From Chloroflexota bacterium (GTDB taxonomy: Bacteria; Chloroflexota; UBA4733): 55,847 nucleotides of DNA. Positions 16,636 to 25,263 of this stretch are shown one piece after another; the stretch's first letter is position 1; the number at the start of each line of letters is the position of its first letter. The DNA is taken from the NCBI GenBank assembly GCA_023381895.1, contig JAMCTA010000085.1:1-55847 (forward strand). Reading direction: 5' to 3'. A program made the translations under genes and the position numbers. The notes beneath the pieces were generated by a model. That model saw nothing but the letters and a program-made list of their open reading frames with translations. It searched no databases and was not told the DNA's origin.

Positions 16636-17862
16636 GTGTTGACAAAAGCCTCCTCATCTTTCGATGAGATCGATTTTTCTGGCAGCAAGGGTCGCGTTCT
16701 TGATTTGCTGCGCATCGGACGCGCTGGCACACGGGCGGAGCTCGCTGCGCTGACCGGTCTGAGCCGGGGGGCGATCTCGTTCATCGTAACGGATCTCGAA
16801 GCGGCCGGATTCCTCCAGACGTCGCGAGGCAAGGCCAATGGCCGCGGCCGGCCGGGTGAGCGGCTCCATTTCAATGCTCAAGCGCGCCTTGTCCTCGGCA
16901 TCGAGGTGGGGGATGACCAATCCACCGCGATTCTGGCTGATCTGCACGCTCAGCCACTTCACAGTGTGAGCGTGCCTGTGCGAGGTGGACAGCCTGCCGA
17001 TGCTCTCGCCGCCGCTATCCAAGCGGCGCAAGAGGTTGCCGCTCATGCAGGAGACCGATCATTATTGGGCGCGGGCGTGGCGGTTCCAGGGTTAGTTACC
17101 AGAGATGGTGCGATCCAGATGGCGCCCGATCTCGGTTGGCACAATGTTCCGGTGGCGGACACTCTTGAAGAGGTTCTGGGCTTGCCGGTGCTAGTGGCCA
17201 ATCGGGCCAAGACCGCCGCCGTCGGCGAGTCGTGGAGAGGTGCGGCCATCGGTCTCCAGCGTGCGCTCTACGTCTCCATCAGCACGGGCATATCGCTCGG
17301 GATTGTGCTCGATGGCTCGCTGTATCGTGGTGCATCACTAGCCGAGGGGGAACTTGGGCACACGACCGTTGAGCCTGACGGACCGCTCTGTCCCTGTGGC
17401 AATCATGGTTGTCTTCAGACACTGGCGTCGGGCCCGGCATTGCTCGCGCTGGCCCGGCAAAGAGCGCGGCAGCACGCAGATTCAGTGTTGTGGCACACCA
17501 CGAATGGTCATCTGGAGCAGCTTACCCTCCCACAGCTGGCCGAAGCGCTGCACTCGCGAGATATGCCTGCTCTCGAAGCGCTTGAGCGCGTGGGCCGCTA
17601 TCTCGGCATCGCCATCGCCAACCTCATCAATCTGATCAATCCGGAGATTGTGGTCCTTGGTGGGTCGGTAAGTAGAGAACTGCCGGATCTGGTCGAGCCG
17701 GTGCGAGAGGAAGTGCGCCGGCGCGCTTTGGGCGTCGCCGTTTCGGTGTGCGCCGTCGTTCCTTCGGCACTCGGCGGAGATGCACCACTGGTTGGAGCTG
17801 CTGCCTATCTCTTGCAGGGTCTCTTCACTGGTGCGATCAAACCTACAGAGCCTGTGAGCTGA
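16636..17862 (+). CDS. ROK-family transcriptional regulator
   Basis: 408 residues. An N-terminal winged helix-turn-helix (TRAELAALTGLSRGAISFIVTDLE; about residues 32-55) is joined to a ROK sugar-kinase-like domain with the zinc signature CPCGNHGCLQTLASG and the ATP-fold glycine motifs. Such proteins (NagC, XylR, Mlc type) sense sugars. The GTG start has no ribosome binding site but sits 6 bases after a -10 box. It is followed by the enolase-superfamily and isochorismatase-like genes and diverges from the hydroxyacid dehydrogenase, all plausible targets. Confidence 0.92.
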   Translation: MLTKASSSFDEIDFSGSKGRVLDLLRIGRAGTRAELAALTGLSRGAISFIVTDLEAAGFLQTSRGKANGRGRPGERLHFNAQARLVLGIEVGDDQSTAILADLHAQPLHSVSVPVRGGQPADALAAAIQAAQEVAAHAGDRSLLGAGVAVPGLVTRDGAIQMAPDLGWHNVPVADTLEEVLGLPVLVANRAKTAAVGESWRGAAIGLQRALYVSISTGISLGIVLDGSLYRGASLAEGELGHTTVEPDGPLCPCGNHGCLQTLASGPALLALARQRARQHADSVLWHTTNGHLEQLTLPQLAEALHSRDMPALEALERVGRYLGIAIANLINLINPEIVVLGGSVSRELPDLVEPVREEVRRRALGVAVSVCAVVPSALGGDAPLVGAAAYLLQGLFTGAIKPTEPVS

Positions 17863-17933
17863 GCGCCAAGATCATTCCACTACGAGCACGCTTGTGGAGA
17901 GGACAGGCACGGACCGTGCGACGCGAGACCGAC

Positions 17934-19322
17934 ATGCGCCCCGTGGCAGCGGAGCTGTACTTCTTACCAGTTGACACACGACTGCCGCTCAAGTTCGGAC
18001 GGGAAACACTGACATCAATTGTCGTGGCGCGCGTCCGTCTGAACGTTGAAGATGTGGATGGACGGAGAGCTACTGGGTGGGGTGAAACGCCACTCAACGT
18101 ACAGTGGGTCTGGCCCAGTGAGCTTCCCTATGACGAGCGTTTAGCGGCCATCCAGGCGCTCTGTGGGCGGCTGACCTCAGCCTGGGCTGACTTTGCCGTG
18201 TGGGGTCACCCGCTCGAGGTGGGACACGCCTTTGTCGAGCAGCAACTTCCAGCCCTCCATAGCGAGAGCAACAGGTCGCGTGCTGGTGGTGCTCTGCTGC
18301 CGTATCTCGCAGCACTCGTGTGTTGCTCTCCCTTTGACCTGGCTCTTCACGATGCCTACGGGAAGCTTCTGGGGTTACCTACGTATACGACGTACGGACC
18401 GCCGTTCCTCACGCGGGATCTCGCCCAGTTTATTACACCAGCGCCCGACTCTCCGATTCGGTTTGCTGGACTGTTCCCCCAGGACTTCCTCGCGTCGCGA
18501 CCACCAAGCCGGCTCGTTGCCTGGCATCTAGTGGGCGGCAAAGACCCCATCACTCCTGAAGACCTGACTGGAAGCGAGCCCAACGATGGCTATCCGGTGC
18601 TGCTGCGCGACTGGATCCGGAGCGACGGATTGACGTGTCTCAAAGTCAAGCTCGCCGGGAACGATGAGCGGTGGGATTACGAGCGGCTCGTGGCAGTGGG
18701 ACGTGTCGCCATCGAAGAAGGATGCTTGTGGCTCTCGGCAGACTTCAACTGCACTGTCCCTTCGACTGACTACGTCAACACGATACTCGACCGTCTACTC
18801 TATCAAGAGCCCCGCATCTACGGGATGCTGCTCTACGTTGAGCAGCCGTTCCCGTATGATCTGGAGAGCCACCGCCTCGACGTCCGCAGCGTAGCTGCGC
18901 GCAAGCCGCTATTCCTCGATGAGAGCGCACACGACTGGCGGCACATCGAGCTGGGCAGGCGGCTTGGCTGGTCTGGAGTCGCACTCAAGACGTGCAAAAC
19001 TCAGACGGGCTCCTTACTCTCCCTGTCCTGGGCGCGTGCGCATGGCATGACGCTTATGGTTCAGGATCTCACCAACCCGATGCTCGCCCAGATTCCCCAC
19101 GTCTTGCTCGCCGCCCATGCACAGACCATCATGGGTGTGGAAACAAATGCCGTTCAGTTCTACCCCGAGGCATCACACCCTGAAGCAGCCGTGCATCCTG
19201 GCCTCTTTCAGCGACGCGGTGGTGCCGTAGACCTGTCGACGGTGAAAGGGTCTGGCTTCGGCTACCGCTGTGCCGAGATTGAGCGAGTGCTTCCCGCTCC
19301 AGTTGTGGTGGCTGGAAGCTAG
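17934..19322 (+). CDS. Enolase-superfamily enzyme (mandelate racemase/muconate lactonizing type), function unknown
   Basis: 462 residues. The superfamily barrel is recognisable: KVK (K237/K239), metal ligands D270, E303 (in YVEQPF) and D329-E330 (FLDES), and K352/K355 on the last strands (LKTCKTQTG). The N-terminal capping domain has GWGETPL. Members abstract an alpha proton from a carboxylate, for example in sugar-acid dehydration. The protein is about 60-80 residues longer than typical members because of an insertion near residues 150-230. I chose ATG 17934; a GTG at 17916 is equally possible, and the frame is open further upstream over the ROK gene. Confidence 0.85.
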   Translation: MRPVAAELYFLPVDTRLPLKFGRETLTSIVVARVRLNVEDVDGRRATGWGETPLNVQWVWPSELPYDERLAAIQALCGRLTSAWADFAVWGHPLEVGHAFVEQQLPALHSESNRSRAGGALLPYLAALVCCSPFDLALHDAYGKLLGLPTYTTYGPPFLTRDLAQFITPAPDSPIRFAGLFPQDFLASRPPSRLVAWHLVGGKDPITPEDLTGSEPNDGYPVLLRDWIRSDGLTCLKVKLAGNDERWDYERLVAVGRVAIEEGCLWLSADFNCTVPSTDYVNTILDRLLYQEPRIYGMLLYVEQPFPYDLESHRLDVRSVAARKPLFLDESAHDWRHIELGRRLGWSGVALKTCKTQTGSLLSLSWARAHGMTLMVQDLTNPMLAQIPHVLLAAHAQTIMGVETNAVQFYPEASHPEAAVHPGLFQRRGGAVDLSTVKGSGFGYRCAEIERVLPAPVVVAGS

Positions 19323-19337
19323 GTGGAGGTGAGAGCA

Positions 19338-20090
19338 ATGACGTCGGTGACGTTACGACTGCGCCGTCAGGTTCTTACGGAGGATGCAGGCGGCTATCGC
19401 GATTGGCATCCGGTCGAGACGTGGGCGACGTGGGCCGTCGAGCACCTGGCCCTCGTGCTCTGCGACGTGTGGGATCGCCATTGGTGTCCTGGAGCTGAGA
19501 TGCGTTTGGAAGCGATGCTCCCGCGCATGATGGAGCTCGTGGAGACGCTCCGCTCCGCCGGTGCGCTCATCGTGCACGCTCCTTCCGAGACGATGAATTT
19601 TTATCGCACTGCGCCTGCCCGTGTACGTGCCATCGTCTCTCCGCCTCTGGCGGTACCAGCCGAACAGGCGATCTCTGCGCCACCGCTTCCGGTGGATGCG
19701 GACGGAGGCGGCTGCGACTGTGGTCACGGCAGCCCTCACCGAGCCTGGCAGCGGCAGCATCCTGCTATTCCCATAGACGAAGAGCAAGACGTCATCAGTG
19801 ACCAGGGAGTCGAGCATTTGGCGGTCTACGCGCAGCGAGGCATCACGCAGGTGCTGCTGATGGGAGTGCACACGAACATGTGCATCCTCAATCGTTCTTT
19901 CGCTATCAAACAGTTAGCTCGCTGGGGCGTGCCGGTAGTGCTCGTACGCGATCTCACGGATGCGATGTATGACCCCGAAAGGCCACCTTACGTGTCGCAT
20001 GCTGCCGGGACGCAACTCGTCATCGACTACATCGAGAAGTTCTGGTGTCCAACCACGACGAGCGCTGAGCTGCTTACTGCGCTACCGTAA
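19338..20090 (+). CDS. Isochorismatase-like cysteine hydrolase
   Basis: 250 residues. Family marks are LVLCDVWDRHW near the N-terminus (catalytic Asp), VHAPSETM, and GVHTNMCILNRSFAI with the nucleophile Cys. Members hydrolyse amides, ureas or vinyl ethers (nicotinamidase, N-carbamoylsarcosine amidohydrolase). An insertion rich in Gly, Cys and His (GGGCDCGHG, about 123-132) is unusual and could bind metal. The catalytic Lys is not obvious. ATG 19338 follows GAGGTGA; the open frame extends back to GTG 19323. The 3' end overlaps the converging LacI-type gene by 17 bases. Confidence 0.82.
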   Translation: MTSVTLRLRRQVLTEDAGGYRDWHPVETWATWAVEHLALVLCDVWDRHWCPGAEMRLEAMLPRMMELVETLRSAGALIVHAPSETMNFYRTAPARVRAIVSPPLAVPAEQAISAPPLPVDADGGGCDCGHGSPHRAWQRQHPAIPIDEEQDVISDQGVEHLAVYAQRGITQVLLMGVHTNMCILNRSFAIKQLARWGVPVVLVRDLTDAMYDPERPPYVSHAAGTQLVIDYIEKFWCPTTTSAELLTALP

Positions 20091-21186
20091 GCGCTCCCAG
20101 ATCACTGCGATGAGTATGGGCGCGGCCAGTTGATGAACGCTCCACGAGGTGGACCGGAAGGACGTGCTCAACGGGATTGCTGGTGGCGCCAGGAATCTCC
20201 CCGGCAGGCGTGAGCAGCGCGTCCAGTGCGAGCCGGGCCATCCCGGCGTAGGGCTGTGCAACCGTCGTGAGGGGAGGTGCGGCGAAGCGAGCCAGAGGCA
20301 CGTCATCGAAGCCGGTGACCGATACTAACTCCGGTACGGCGAGGTGATGCACGTGCAGCCAAGCGAGAACGCCGATGGCGATGGCGTCGTTGCTGCAACA
20401 GATGGCTGTCGGCGGATCGGCCGCGGTCATGAGTCGCTCAGCGGCGCTCCAGCCGCCCTCGAAGTCGAACGATGTCTCAGCCTTCCAGTAGTCGCAGACG
20501 GGCAGTGCTCTCTTAGTGAGCAGGGCGATCCCGCCTTCAAGACGTCGCTGGGCGTGGGCCAGGTGCAGCGGACCGTGAGCGAAAGCGATACGGTGGTGAC
20601 CAAGGCTGAGGAGGTGCTCAACAGCAACGGCCCCCCCTGCTTCGGGATCGGTCCGCACGACGGCTCCTCTCCAGCCAAGAGGCGTGCGATCGAGCGCGAC
20701 CATTGGGAGCCCTTCCAGGCCACGATCGACCTTGCTGTCGACTGAGTCGGTTGCGATGAGGATGATCCCGGCCACGCGCTGCTGGCGGAGTGCTTCGAGG
20801 TGGGCGCGCTCGCGCGCCAGGTCTTCGCCGGAGTTACAGAGCAGGATGTGATAGCCACGATCCTCCGCCACACGCTCGATGTGGCGCGCCAGCTCCGCGA
20901 AGAAGAGATTGGCACTATCCGGGATGACAAGTCCAAGCACCGCGGTGTGCTGCGTGCGAAGGCTACGAGCGATGGCATCCGGCGTATAGCCGAGCTGGCG
21001 AATTGCGGCGTGGACACGCTCACGTGTCCCGGCAGAGACCGGCCGCGGACCGTTGTTGATGACATAGGAGACGGTTGCCGAGGAAACGCCGGCGAGCGCG
21101 GCGACGTCGTCGCGCGTGGCCCGTCCCACCGGCCGTGCTTGAGGCGCACTGCTGTGGCTGACGCTGGCAGAGTAGTTGCTGGCCAT
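20074..21186 (-). CDS. LacI-family transcriptional regulator
   Basis: 370 residues. A LacI helix-turn-helix and hinge (ATRDDVAALAGVSSATVSYV, then NNGPRPVSAGTRERV) are followed by a periplasmic-binding-protein-like sensor domain (LGLVIPDSANLFFAEL, VTGFDDVPLARFAAPPLTTV). Such repressors release DNA on binding a sugar or related effector. ATG 21186 follows AGGAACAGGAT; the frame is open to 21261. It diverges from ino1, where a 12-base inverted repeat overlaps the promoter. In corynebacteria a LacI-type protein (IpsA) regulates ino1, so a similar link is possible here. Confidence 0.93.
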   Translation of the reverse strand: MASNYSASVSHSSAPQARPVGRATRDDVAALAGVSSATVSYVINNGPRPVSAGTRERVHAAIRQLGYTPDAIARSLRTQHTAVLGLVIPDSANLFFAELARHIERVAEDRGYHILLCNSGEDLARERAHLEALRQQRVAGIILIATDSVDSKVDRGLEGLPMVALDRTPLGWRGAVVRTDPEAGGAVAVEHLLSLGHHRIAFAHGPLHLAHAQRRLEGGIALLTKRALPVCDYWKAETSFDFEGGWSAAERLMTAADPPTAICCSNDAIAIGVLAWLHVHHLAVPELVSVTGFDDVPLARFAAPPLTTVAQPYAGMARLALDALLTPAGEIPGATSNPVEHVLPVHLVERSSTGRAHTHRSDLGALTVAQ

Positions 21187-21332
21187 ATCCTGTTCCTTTC
21201 CGAGAGCGTGGAAAGTAGCTACGCGGCGCTGGGGAAGCGGTGACGGTATCTGCTGATTCACTCTAAGTCTAGCGTGCCGTGCTAGCTGGGAGTGAGGACG
21301 GAGACGGAGACGTCTCTGGCTATCCCAATAAC

Positions 21333-21392
21333 TTGACGAGATGGGGCCGGCTTGATAACATATCTACTCGTGTAGACGGTACGAGTAGATAT
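21333..21392 (+). promoter_or_regulatory. ino1 promoter with a perfect 12-base inverted repeat
   Basis: TTGACG (21333-21338), 17 bases, then TAACAT (21356-21361). Immediately over the -10 and start site lies ATATCTACTCGT-N9-ACGAGTAGATAT (21360-21392), a perfect 12-base inverted repeat. An internal TCTAC-N4-GTAGA half is also present. The element ends 18 bases before the ino1 ATG, just ahead of the GAAGGAG ribosome binding site, so it could act as an operator or as an mRNA hairpin. Confidence 0.75.
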
Positions 21393-21410
21393 TGAAGGAG
21401 CGATACCATA

Positions 21411-22496
21411 ATGGCTCAACCTGTGCGCGTCGCCGTGGTGGGCGTGGGTAACTGCGCCTCATCGCTGGTACAAGGCGTCTACTACTATCGTGATGCCGCT
21501 GAAGACCTTCGTGTCCCTGGTCTGATGCACGTACGCCTCGGTGACTACCATATTCGCGACATCGAGTTTGTGGCAGCCTTCGACGTCAATGCCAACAAGG
21601 TCGGCAAGGACTTGGGAGAGGCGATCTACACTGCACCCAACAATACCTATCGCTTCTGCGAGGTGCCGAGGCTCGGCGTTCCGGTGCACGCCGGCCCGAT
21701 CCTTGATGGAGTTGGTCGCTACACGCGTGACGTCGTCCCGCTCACTGATGCTGCCCGCGTAGACGTCGCTGCGGTACTGCGTGAGACAGGTGCTGATGTA
21801 CTGGTCAACTACCTCCCAGTGGGAAGCGAAGAGGCGGTGCAGTGGTACATGGAACAGGCGCTCGCAGCCGGCGTCGGCGTGGTCAACTGCATGCCTGTCT
21901 TCATCGCCGGACGGCCAGAGTGGCGCGAGCGGTTCGAACGGGCCGGACTGCCGATCATCGGCGACGACATCAAGAGTCAAGTCGGAGCGACGATTACTCA
22001 CCGGGTGCTTACGCGGTTGTTCCAGGATCGCGGCGTCAAGCTGGAGCGTACCTGTCAGTTGAACGTTGGCGGCAACACAGACTTCCTCAACATGCTGGAG
22101 CGCGAGCGCTTGCAGTCGAAGAAGATCTCGAAGACTCAGGCCGTCACGTCGCAACTGGACGAGGAGCTTGAGCCGGATAACGTCTACATTGGGCCTTCGG
22201 ACTATGTGCCTTGGCTCTCTGATCGTAAGTGGGCCTACATCACACTCGAGGGCAGAACCTTTGGTGATGTGCCGCTCAACCTCGAGCTCAAGCTGGAAGT
22301 GTGGGATTCTCCGAACTCTGCTGGCATTGTCATCGATGCTGTGCGCTGTATCAAGCTTGCGAGGGACCGTGGAATTGCCGGAGCGCTCGCTGGCCCGTCG
22401 GCCTACTTCATGAAGTCGCCACCGGTGCAGTACCGCGACGAGGTCGCACGCACGATGGTGGAAGAGTTCATCGCGGCGCTGCCGGTGTTGGCATAG
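21411..22496 (+). CDS. ino1: myo-inositol-1-phosphate synthase
   Basis: 361 residues. Converts glucose-6-phosphate to L-myo-inositol-1-phosphate with NAD+, the entry to inositol lipids or inositol-based solutes. N-terminal Rossmann [17 protein letters not shown], the active-site segments [29 protein letters not shown] and [11 protein letters not shown], and the C-terminal [14 protein letters not shown] mark the prokaryotic (actinobacterial/Thermotoga) branch. ATG with GAAGGAG upstream. The stop region overlaps the converging Gfo/Idh/MocA gene by 29 bases. Confidence 0.96.
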   Translation: MAQPVRVAVVGVGNCASSLVQGVYYYRDAAEDLRVPGLMHVRLGDYHIRDIEFVAAFDVNANKVGKDLGEAIYTAPNNTYRFCEVPRLGVPVHAGPILDGVGRYTRDVVPLTDAARVDVAAVLRETGADVLVNYLPVGSEEAVQWYMEQALAAGVGVVNCMPVFIAGRPEWRERFERAGLPIIGDDIKSQVGATITHRVLTRLFQDRGVKLERTCQLNVGGNTDFLNMLERERLQSKKISKTQAVTSQLDEELEPDNVYIGPSDYVPWLSDRKWAYITLEGRTFGDVPLNLELKLEVWDSPNSAGIVIDAVRCIKLARDRGIAGALAGPSAYFMKSPPVQYRDEVARTMVEEFIAALPVLA

Positions 22497-23439
22497 CGCC
22501 GTGCTGCTGCTCTTCAGCTTGTTGGAGGGCCCACATGGCCGGGAGGACGCTCCTTCCGCCACTTGCCACAGGGCGGCCTTCCCGTACTGCGGCAAGGAAT
22601 TCACGATCCTGCTGCACGACGGCGGGAACAGCGGTCTCCCCGGTGTCCAAGGGAATCGGGCCTTCCGGACCGTAGAGCTGACCTTCGCTGATGAGCAGTG
22701 TCGTCTCGTCGCCAATGACGAGGTAGTCGTAGCGGCTGACGTGAGCGTTATAGGACATATTCACTGAAGCGAGCGCGCTAGCGGTGGTACGTAGCAGGAT
22801 CGAGAGATCCATGGGAATGTGCATGTGCGGATCGTTGCCGCCAATGTTGGCGAGCACGCGCACCTGTCCGGGCTCCTGCTCCCCTAACAGCCAAAGGCAG
22901 AGATCGACGGCGTGGCACCCATGGTGCCAGAGAAGGTTGTCACGCCAAGAGCGCCGCCGCCCCGACCAATTGACGTCCTCGCGGCGGAGGAACACGTAGC
23001 GGCTGATGATGTTGCGCGGATGGAAAGCGCCACCACCGATCCGCTTTTTCACTTCCCGGGCCGCCAGCCCGAAGCGATGCGTATGGGCAACCATGAGCAC
23101 GCGCTGAGTCGATTCTGCCTGTGCTGTGAGCGCCGCCGCCTCTTGATAGGACATGGCTAGCGGAATCTCGACCAAGACGTGCAGGCCAGCCGCGAGGCAC
23201 TGCTGCGTTTGTTCGGCGTGAATAGCACTTGGGGAACAGATGATCGCGAGGTCGAGCCCGGGTCGTAACAGCGCCTCAGGGAGACTTGTGGTCCAGTGGG
23301 TGATGCCGAATTCCTGAGCGAAGGCAGCAGCCTGCTCTGGCAAGCGACCCACAATGCTTGCGAGCTCGACCCCCTCAGCGGATAAGACACGAGCGTGGGT
23401 GTGCGCGGTCGTGCCATAGCCAATCAGGACGGCATGCAT
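22468..23439 (-). CDS. Gfo/Idh/MocA-family oxidoreductase with altered EKP motif
   Basis: 323 residues. N-terminal Rossmann fold ([17 protein letters not shown]) and a C-terminal alpha/beta domain with [15 protein letters not shown], where the family His resides. The family oxidises or reduces sugars and inositols using NAD(P). The usual EKP motif, whose Lys is catalytic, reads E91-I92-P93, so ordinary dehydrogenase chemistry is doubtful. ATG with GGAAG upstream. It is convergent with ino1. It could be a diverged sugar/inositol dehydrogenase or a non-redox member. Confidence 0.88.
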   Translation of the reverse strand: MHAVLIGYGTTAHTHARVLSAEGVELASIVGRLPEQAAAFAQEFGITHWTTSLPEALLRPGLDLAIICSPSAIHAEQTQQCLAAGLHVLVEIPLAMSYQEAAALTAQAESTQRVLMVAHTHRFGLAAREVKKRIGGGAFHPRNIISRYVFLRREDVNWSGRRRSWRDNLLWHHGCHAVDLCLWLLGEQEPGQVRVLANIGGNDPHMHIPMDLSILLRTTASALASVNMSYNAHVSRYDYLVIGDETTLLISEGQLYGPEGPIPLDTGETAVPAVVQQDREFLAAVREGRPVASGGRSVLPAMWALQQAEEQQHGAMPTPAAPR

Positions 23440-23681
23440 CGGTCTTCCTCTCGATCACTGGCCGGCAAGTAAGTCCGAGCGTAGCACAGCGAAAGGTGAG
23501 GGCCGCTTCGGCGCGAACGACCTATGAATGAGGGCGCTGCGTCTCATTTTGCAAGGACAGCTGCAGGAAAATGTCGAGCTGCGCCCTAACCCTGTTCCTT
23601 TTGCGTGCCGGGCCACGGGGTTTGCCGAACGGAAGGACTTAGTGAGTAGCTCGGCCTGCTCCCCGGAAGAGAAATGCGCTG

Positions 23682-25205
23682 TCAAGCTCCTGCGACGCGG
23701 GGCACAGGCACCCACTCTCGCTCGAGCTCGGCCTGAAAGAACTGGGCGAAGAGCTTCTCTTTGAGGCTGACTGCTCGTGGGTCGTCCCACAGGTTCCGTA
23801 GCTCCTGGGGATCTTCAACCAGGTCGAAGAGTTCTCCGGAGGTGGCGCCACGGTGGATCGTGAGCTTGTAGCGATCATCGATAAACGTACGGAGATGCAG
23901 GCGGGACGGCTGGTGGTGGTTCTCAACGATAGCCCAACGCCGTGACGTAGCCCCGGAGCCGGCTCCCTGCCAGGCTTGGGACTGGTCGATTCCTTGCATC
24001 CAGAGTGGTACTGGGATGTCAGCGAGGCTGAGGAAGGTTGGAGCGAGGTCGACCAAACTCTGGATTGCGGGGCTGATCGTGCCAGCGGGTACGACGCCTG
24101 GGTAGCGAACGATGAAAGGCAGGCGCACGAGATCTTCATAGTGGAACGGGCCCTTGGCGATGAGACCGTGCTGGCCGAGGAAGTGGCCGTGGTCAGTTGT
24201 GAACACGACGATCGTGTTCTGCGCAAGCCCCAGCTCATCGAGACGGCGGAGGATGCGACCAATCTGGTCGTCCATAAAGCTGATCATGCCGTAGTAGATG
24301 GCCATCTGGCGCTGCAGCGTCTCTCGCTGGTGCAGGTGACTGTGCAAGCCGTGAGATCCATAGCGCTCTACCCACGGTGAGAAGTCTGGTTTCTGTTGCT
24401 GGGTGAGCTGGAAGAGTATAGGGTTGTGATCGTGCTCACCCGGAACCAGCTCTCCTGGCACCATGTCTTGAGGATCGTACATCGAAGCCCACGGTTCACT
24501 GACGAGGTATGGTGGGTGAGGGTCGTGGAAGCTTGACCAGATGAAGAATGGCTGCTCGCGCTCAGCACACTCCTCGATCTGCGCGATGGTGCGCTCGCCC
24601 GTCCACGCCGTGTAGTGAAACTCAGCAGGCAGATTCCAATGGAGCTGCCGTGTGGGAGGGCGCGGACGGCTGTCACCGCCTGGTGCCTGGAAGTAGCTGG
24701 CCCAATCTTTGAGGCCGTGCTCCTCCATCCAGATGGCGTAGTGCTGTCCGGCGTGACTCTCATCGGCGTGGTTACGGGCAACTTCCACGTGGGTGAAGCC
24801 GTACCACGGGCCGTGGAAATTGCGCCAGAAGTCGAGGTCGCGCAGCGTTGGCTGGCACTCCAGCGATTCACTGCCGGGCTCTGACCGCAGTGGCTGAAAG
24901 TGCGCTTTGCCAATGAGTGCCGTGTGGTAACCCTGCTGAGAGAAGGTCTCGCCCACTGTCGGCACTTCCTCGCGCAGCTTCGTGCCCAGCGTCCAGCAGC
25001 CGTGTACCGAGGGATAGACGCCGGTGATAATGCTTGCGCGCGTTGGGGAGCACGTGGGATTGGGGCAGTAAGCGCGCGTGAAGCGTGCGCCCTCGGTGCA
25101 CAATCGGTCGAGTGCCGGAGTCTTGAGGGCCGGGTTGATCACCCCGAGGCAATCGGGGTGCTGCTGGTCGGAGGTGATGAGGAGGATATTCGGACGGCTT
25201 GGCAC
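23682..25205 (-). CDS. Type I sulfatase
   Basis: 507 residues. N-terminal PNILLITSDQQ metal-binding strand, then the sulfatase signature C52-S-P-T-R in which Cys is converted to formylglycine, followed by VFTTDHGHFLGQHGL and the C-terminal subdomain. Hydrolyses sulfate esters, or phosphonate/phosphate esters in some members. No signal peptide is evident, suggesting a cytoplasmic enzyme. I prefer GTG 25205, with GGAGAA 7 bases upstream, over the TTG at 25229. The 241 bases between this gene and the Gfo/Idh gene hold nothing convincing. A formylglycine-generating enzyme is not in the window. Confidence 0.92.
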   Translation of the reverse strand: MPSRPNILLITSDQQHPDCLGVINPALKTPALDRLCTEGARFTRAYCPNPTCSPTRASIITGVYPSVHGCWTLGTKLREEVPTVGETFSQQGYHTALIGKAHFQPLRSEPGSESLECQPTLRDLDFWRNFHGPWYGFTHVEVARNHADESHAGQHYAIWMEEHGLKDWASYFQAPGGDSRPRPPTRQLHWNLPAEFHYTAWTGERTIAQIEECAEREQPFFIWSSFHDPHPPYLVSEPWASMYDPQDMVPGELVPGEHDHNPILFQLTQQQKPDFSPWVERYGSHGLHSHLHQRETLQRQMAIYYGMISFMDDQIGRILRRLDELGLAQNTIVVFTTDHGHFLGQHGLIAKGPFHYEDLVRLPFIVRYPGVVPAGTISPAIQSLVDLAPTFLSLADIPVPLWMQGIDQSQAWQGAGSGATSRRWAIVENHHQPSRLHLRTFIDDRYKLTIHRGATSGELFDLVEDPQELRNLWDDPRAVSLKEKLFAQFFQAELEREWVPVPRVAGA

Positions 25206-25263
25206 GACGCGTTCTCCGCTATGATACAAGCACTAAAACGTACTGAGCGAGTGTAGGGGACAA

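Noticed and set aside
21459..22715. 418-codon minus-strand frame over ino1
   Set aside because: Lies antisense to a well conserved synthase and shows no family motif.
23528..23764. 78-codon plus-strand frame between the Gfo/Idh and sulfatase genes
   Set aside because: Runs antisense into the sulfatase, with no RBS and no domain.
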